A DNA stretch of 34,013 nt from Alistipes senegalensis (GTDB taxonomy: Bacteria > Pseudomonadota > Gammaproteobacteria > Burkholderiales > Burkholderiaceae_D), in assembly GCA_023664945.1 (NCBI GenBank), contig JAMPER010000001.1, positions 274,829 through 308,841 on the forward strand. The letters run 5' to 3'. Below the pieces are notes generated by a model. The model did not search any database. It was given only the letters and a program-made list of their open reading frames with translations, and had not been told where the DNA came from. Shown piece after piece: positions 31,395 through 34,013 of this stretch; positions within the stretch are counted from its first letter, which is position 1, and each line of letters begins with the position of its first letter. Both the position numbers and the translations under genes were made by a program.

Positions 31395-33056
31395 ATGTAT
31401 GCCAGCCGGCCTTGCGCCGGTTTTTTTACTGTTGGTTTTTCTTTTGTTTGCAGGGAGAAGGATTTTTCAGGGTAAGGGGCAAATGAAAGAAAACGATACG
31501 GTGCGGCTGGCAAGAAAGGGCGGATACAGCCAGGAAGCCGGAAAAACAGAAGAAACTGAAAGATATTGCCGTGAGGGAGCGGCTGTTGCAGGTTGAAAGC
31601 AACATGCTTTTGTTTGTTGCCGGAAAGAAGTGGAAAGCAGGCAGGATTGCCGCTTTTTGTTTGTTGCACGAAAGCAGGAAAAGGCGTTGTTTTGCCTGGC
31701 GGGACTGACGGCTGTTGTTGAGAAAATCCTGTGATAACCGCTCATTCGGATAATGAAGTATAGGCGGTGTTTTTATACGGGCTATATTTTGCTGATACAT
31801 CAGGTGCGGTATGGCAAGGTTATATGCCAGGCAAGAAGGGAATACCCGAATGGTGTGTGGTGCTTCAGGGAGGTTATATCCGGAACAGGATATTAGGCAT
31901 GGGCGGTTTGATGCGCGAGTTTTCCGGCAGGTGGCGCAGGGAGAAGCGGATGGAAGCCGTTTGTTGCCAGGCTGAAGCATCCTGGCCTGGAAATAAAAAA
32001 CGGTTGTCTCCTTTTTATGTGTCGGGATGGCGTCATGCGCAACGAGTCTCCGTGTTTTTATTTTTACCCGCTGTTATCCCTCTGCCTGCATGAAAAGGGG
32101 TGATACATTTTTCGGATTTTTCTTCCGAAATAAACCTTTTTGTTTCGTATTGCTTCCAGTTCAGCGTGATGTGCCGCATAGAAAACCAAGACACCCAGAC
32201 AAACAGAGAGCCTCCCCCTTTTCACTTATTGCAGCAGAATGGCACTGGGACAAAAGAGGAGATGCCATACAAAGCGCATTGCGATAATTGACTCACCGTT
32301 TCCTGCCTGCCTGTTGCATATCATTTCACCGTGCATAGAAAAACACCCATACAGCCATCTTCCCAATAGGCGGCTTTTTCCGGTTTGCCTGGAATGTGCA
32401 ACAACAGAAAAATTAAACAGGATAGCAGCAGGACAACCTTTGTTGGTCTGGCAAGGGAACACTGGTTGCCAATAGGCCAATCCCTTCCATTAAAAATAGC
32501 CCTGACAAGGCAAAATCCGTTCAGAACAGGATTACCCCTGGGCAGCTGATAGGGAGTTAAGGCAAATTTTCTTTTGCCCGGGCAGAAGGTTTGTGCAAAT
32601 CTGTTTCACTTGTACCGTCTTTCACCACTTTTTCCCGCCTCTTTCGTGTGTTTTGTTTTTGTCTCGTGGGGGTAAAACTACCGAACGAGTCGGCGGGTGG
32701 GCATAAATCCTGAAAAAAGGGCTTTAACGCAGGGGCTGGCTGATTTCGTATTGAAGCCAGATAGCAGTTGTGCCTTGGCCGGCGTGCCGAATGCTGCATA
32801 ACGGCTAGACGGAAACAATATACATATCTGATGGCGAAAATACCTGTACCGGTTATTACAGTATCCTTTTTTTGATCTGTCCAGGTGTTGTTGTTCTGGA
32901 TTGCCCGGCAGGGGTGTTTTATTTCACTGCCTGGAAAGCAGGGGGTGGCAGGAAAGGACGATTTTTCAGGGGAAAGGGGAAAACAGGCCGGCAGACCTGT
33001 CAGGAAGGGAGAACGGGCGGATGAAAAGCGGAGAAGAAAGCAGGGGAGAAGCGGAA
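31395..33056. other. Gene-free region of 1.66 kb between oxlT homologue and Crp/Fnr gene
   Basis: No intact gene is supported on either strand; open stretches are short, lack ribosome sites and resemble no family I know. It includes repeat copy B (32186-32402). GATTTTTCAGGG followed by an AAGGGG-like run occurs near both ends (about 31464 and 32959), hinting at duplicated sequence. It is unusually long for this otherwise gene-dense window. Confidence 0.5.
32186..32402 (+). repeat. 220-bp dispersed repeat, copy B
   Basis: Matches the reverse complement of 21314-21533, with blocks of near identity (TTGCGATAATTGACTCACC, ATTTCACCGTGCATAGAAA, CCAAGACA, GTGCAAC) separated by small indels. Inverted relative to copy A. 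Confidence 0.75.
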
Positions 33057-33704
33057 TCAGATTTTTCCCTGGTTTTTCAGGCGGCTTAAGGTTTCCGGCG
33101 AAAGGTTCAGGTAGGAAGCCAGTTCTTTTTTCGGCATCCGGTCAAACAGATCAGGATATTTGCGCAGGAAACGGTGCACCCGTCCCGGGGCATCCAGAAG
33201 ATGCAGGGTAATGGTGTGCGACATGATGCTGCTCATGATGCGCATAACTTCCAGTTCGAAAAGTTCCTTGAGCCTGGGGCGGCTGGAAATATAGTCATAC
33301 CATGAGGGCATGGCAATGCGGGCAACCCGCGCCTTGGTGACGGCGATGATGCTGAATGAAGCCGCCTTGTTCAGCCGCCATGAGGCGTAGGTGGCTTCCA
33401 TATAGCGCTCGCTGGTAAAACGCAGGATCATTTCTTTTGCATGCTGGTTGGCAACCGCCCTTTTCAGGATGCCGTCCAGGACAAATATGACGTCCAGATC
33501 CCTGTCGCCCTGGTGTGTCAGGCATTCGCCTTTTCCGTGATCGGAAACATCAAGGTGAGGCTCCAGTTCCATGAGTTCCGGCTGGGTCAGTTCTTTGAGG
33601 AGGCAGTTTTGGGAGAGCTGTACCCGAATGATGTTTTTTTCGGGATGGTTTGCGATTAATGCCATGAAATTCAATTTGGGTTTTGATGCAACAGGACGAA
33701 GCAT
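33057..33704 (-). CDS. Crp/Fnr-family transcriptional regulator, candidate regulator of oxalate genes
   Basis: A 215-residue regulator with an N-terminal cyclic-nucleotide-binding-like beta roll (about residues 30-130, including GECLTHQGDRDLDVIFVLDG), a long dimerisation helix (LKELFELEVMRIMSSIMSH) and a C-terminal helix-turn-helix (MPKKELASYLNLSPETLSRL). The recognition helix has E204-x-x-S207-R208, the FNR pattern that reads TTGAT/TTGAC half-sites, not the CRP pattern. Only Cys34 and Cys61 are present, so an FNR 4Fe-4S cluster is unlikely and the ligand is unknown. The protein ends right after the recognition helix, lacking the usual wing. The start is ATG 33704; ATG 33665 is an alternative, and neither has a good Shine-Dalgarno. 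It is divergent from the CoA-transferase gene, with two FNR-type boxes between. Confidence 0.88.
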   Translation of the reverse strand: MLRPVASKPKLNFMALIANHPEKNIIRVQLSQNCLLKELTQPELMELEPHLDVSDHGKGECLTHQGDRDLDVIFVLDGILKRAVANQHAKEMILRFTSERYMEATYASWRLNKAASFSIIAVTKARVARIAMPSWYDYISSRPRLKELFELEVMRIMSSIMSHTITLHLLDAPGRVHRFLRKYPDLFDRMPKKELASYLNLSPETLSRLKNQGKI

Positions 33705-33714
33705 GTCAAAAAAA

Positions 33715-33728
33715 TTGATAAATATCAA
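33715..33728. promoter_or_regulatory. Perfect FNR-consensus box upstream of the Crp/Fnr gene
   Basis: TTGATAAATATCAA fits TTGAT-N4-ATCAA exactly. It lies 10 bp upstream of the regulator's ATG (33704), a position suited to autorepression. Relative to the CoA-transferase promoter it sits about 40 bp upstream of the other box, near -81.5. Confidence 0.7.
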
Positions 33729-33754
33729 GATCAGGCTGAATCTAAATAGAGAAA

Positions 33755-33797
33755 TTGACCTGAATCAAGCATATATCCTGAAAATAGGGGATATGAT
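33755..33797 (+). promoter_or_regulatory. FNR-type box and -10 element of the CoA-transferase promoter
   Basis: TTGACCTGAATCAA (33755-33768) combines the TTGAC half-site of the oxc box with the ATCAA half-site of classical FNR sites. TATGAT (33792-33797) begins 30.5 bp after the box centre, again placing the box near -41.5. The gene starts about 170 bp further on. Confidence 0.68.
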
Positions 33798-33974
33798 AAG
33801 GATCAGCTTGGGTATCTGGATGTGTTGGAAAAGTAGTTGTGAAAGAGAAAAACACACATTTGGAACACACATTTGGTACCAAGGTTAACGAGCCCCTTGC
33901 CGGGGAGGCCATCCGGCTTTTTCAGGCATGAGGGAGTTGTAAAGAGCAACGACAAACTAACTGGAGGAAAAACC

Positions 33975-34013
33975 ATGGGAAGCAAAGCATTATCCGGAGT
34001 AAGAATCCTGGAC
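33975..34013 (+). CDS. Class III CoA-transferase, probably formyl-CoA transferase (first 13 codons)
   Basis: Only MGSKALSGVRILD is inside the window. The ALxGVRILD pattern is the usual N-terminus of class III CoA-transferases such as Frc, which moves CoA from formyl-CoA to oxalate. A strong GGAGG Shine-Dalgarno (33963-33967) lies 7 bp before the ATG. The FNR-type box upstream, shared with the oxc and oxlT homologues, supports a role in oxalate activation. The residues differ from the O. formigenes Frc start as I recall it (MTKPLDGINVLD), so it may be a paralogue or another acyl-CoA:oxalate CoA-transferase. Thirteen residues cannot fix the substrate. Confidence 0.6.
   Translation, partial: MGSKALSGVRILD

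Noticed and set aside
32557-32799. 80-codon frame on the minus strand in the gene-free region
   Set aside because: Basic low-complexity composition, no Shine-Dalgarno and no recognised family.
1-34013. CRISPR arrays, rRNA genes or intact insertion sequences
   Set aside because: No regularly spaced repeats, rRNA segments or transposase genes were recognised anywhere in the window.

Overview
The window most likely comes from an oxalate-degrading betaproteobacterium of the Oxalobacter type (Burkholderiales, Oxalobacteraceae). The evidence is an oxalyl-CoA decarboxylase homologue, an OxlT-type oxalate:formate antiporter homologue, the first codons of a CoA-transferase that fits formyl-CoA transferase, glyoxylate-pathway genes (hydroxypyruvate isomerase, pyruvate kinase), a betaproteobacterial general porin and a mid-range GC content. 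CheA and CheZ at the left edge suggest a motile species; this is an inference.

Layout. 1-2288 (minus): cheZ-cheA chemotaxis genes. 2638-3882: glyA. 3971-8623: an accessory island between glyA and ribD, holding a frameshifted NYN-domain gene, a NUDIX hydrolase, a brnT-brnA-higA cluster with a damaged toxin, and an ATPase/RloB-like pair resembling AbiL-type phage defence. 8720-10445: ribD-ribE. 10829-11968: a strongly codon-biased porin. 12060-14400: a second accessory zone with a Panacea (DUF4065) antitoxin and its partner, plus remnants of a Fic-family gene and of an AAA/DUF4143 ATPase gene. 14528-18826: glmS, a small membrane protein, a radical SAM protein, a secreted small protein (minus) and a polyprenyl diphosphate synthase. 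18873-20673: oxalyl-CoA decarboxylase homologue. 20761-25204: a gene-poor stretch, a YjbR-like protein, a small zinc-ribbon protein, two tandem alpha/beta hydrolases and tRNA-Pro(CGG). 25290-29813: tryptophanase-family lyase, hyi, pyk and a FlK-like thioesterase. 30015-31304: oxlT homologue. 31395-33056: gene-free DNA. 33057-33704 (minus): Crp/Fnr regulator, divergent from a CoA-transferase gene that runs off the right edge.

The most interesting pattern is regulatory. The decarboxylase, the antiporter and the CoA-transferase each carry an FNR-type palindrome (TTGAC/T-N4-G/ATCAA) upstream, each about 30 bp ahead of a plausible -10 element, the geometry of class II activation. A Crp/Fnr-family gene whose recognition helix has the E-x-x-S-R pattern expected for such half-sites lies divergent from the CoA-transferase. 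It shares an intergenic region with a second, perfect FNR-consensus box placed exactly 40 bp from the first. I infer a small oxalate regulon: uptake (OxlT), activation (CoA-transferase) and decarboxylation (Oxc), read out by a local regulator. The decarboxylase keeps several catalytic residues but has Phe where the characterised O. formigenes enzyme has Tyr120, so it may be a paralogue with altered kinetics or substrate. A 220-bp repeat in inverted orientation (21314-21533 and 32186-32402) brackets the segment between the decarboxylase and the regulator/CoA-transferase pair.
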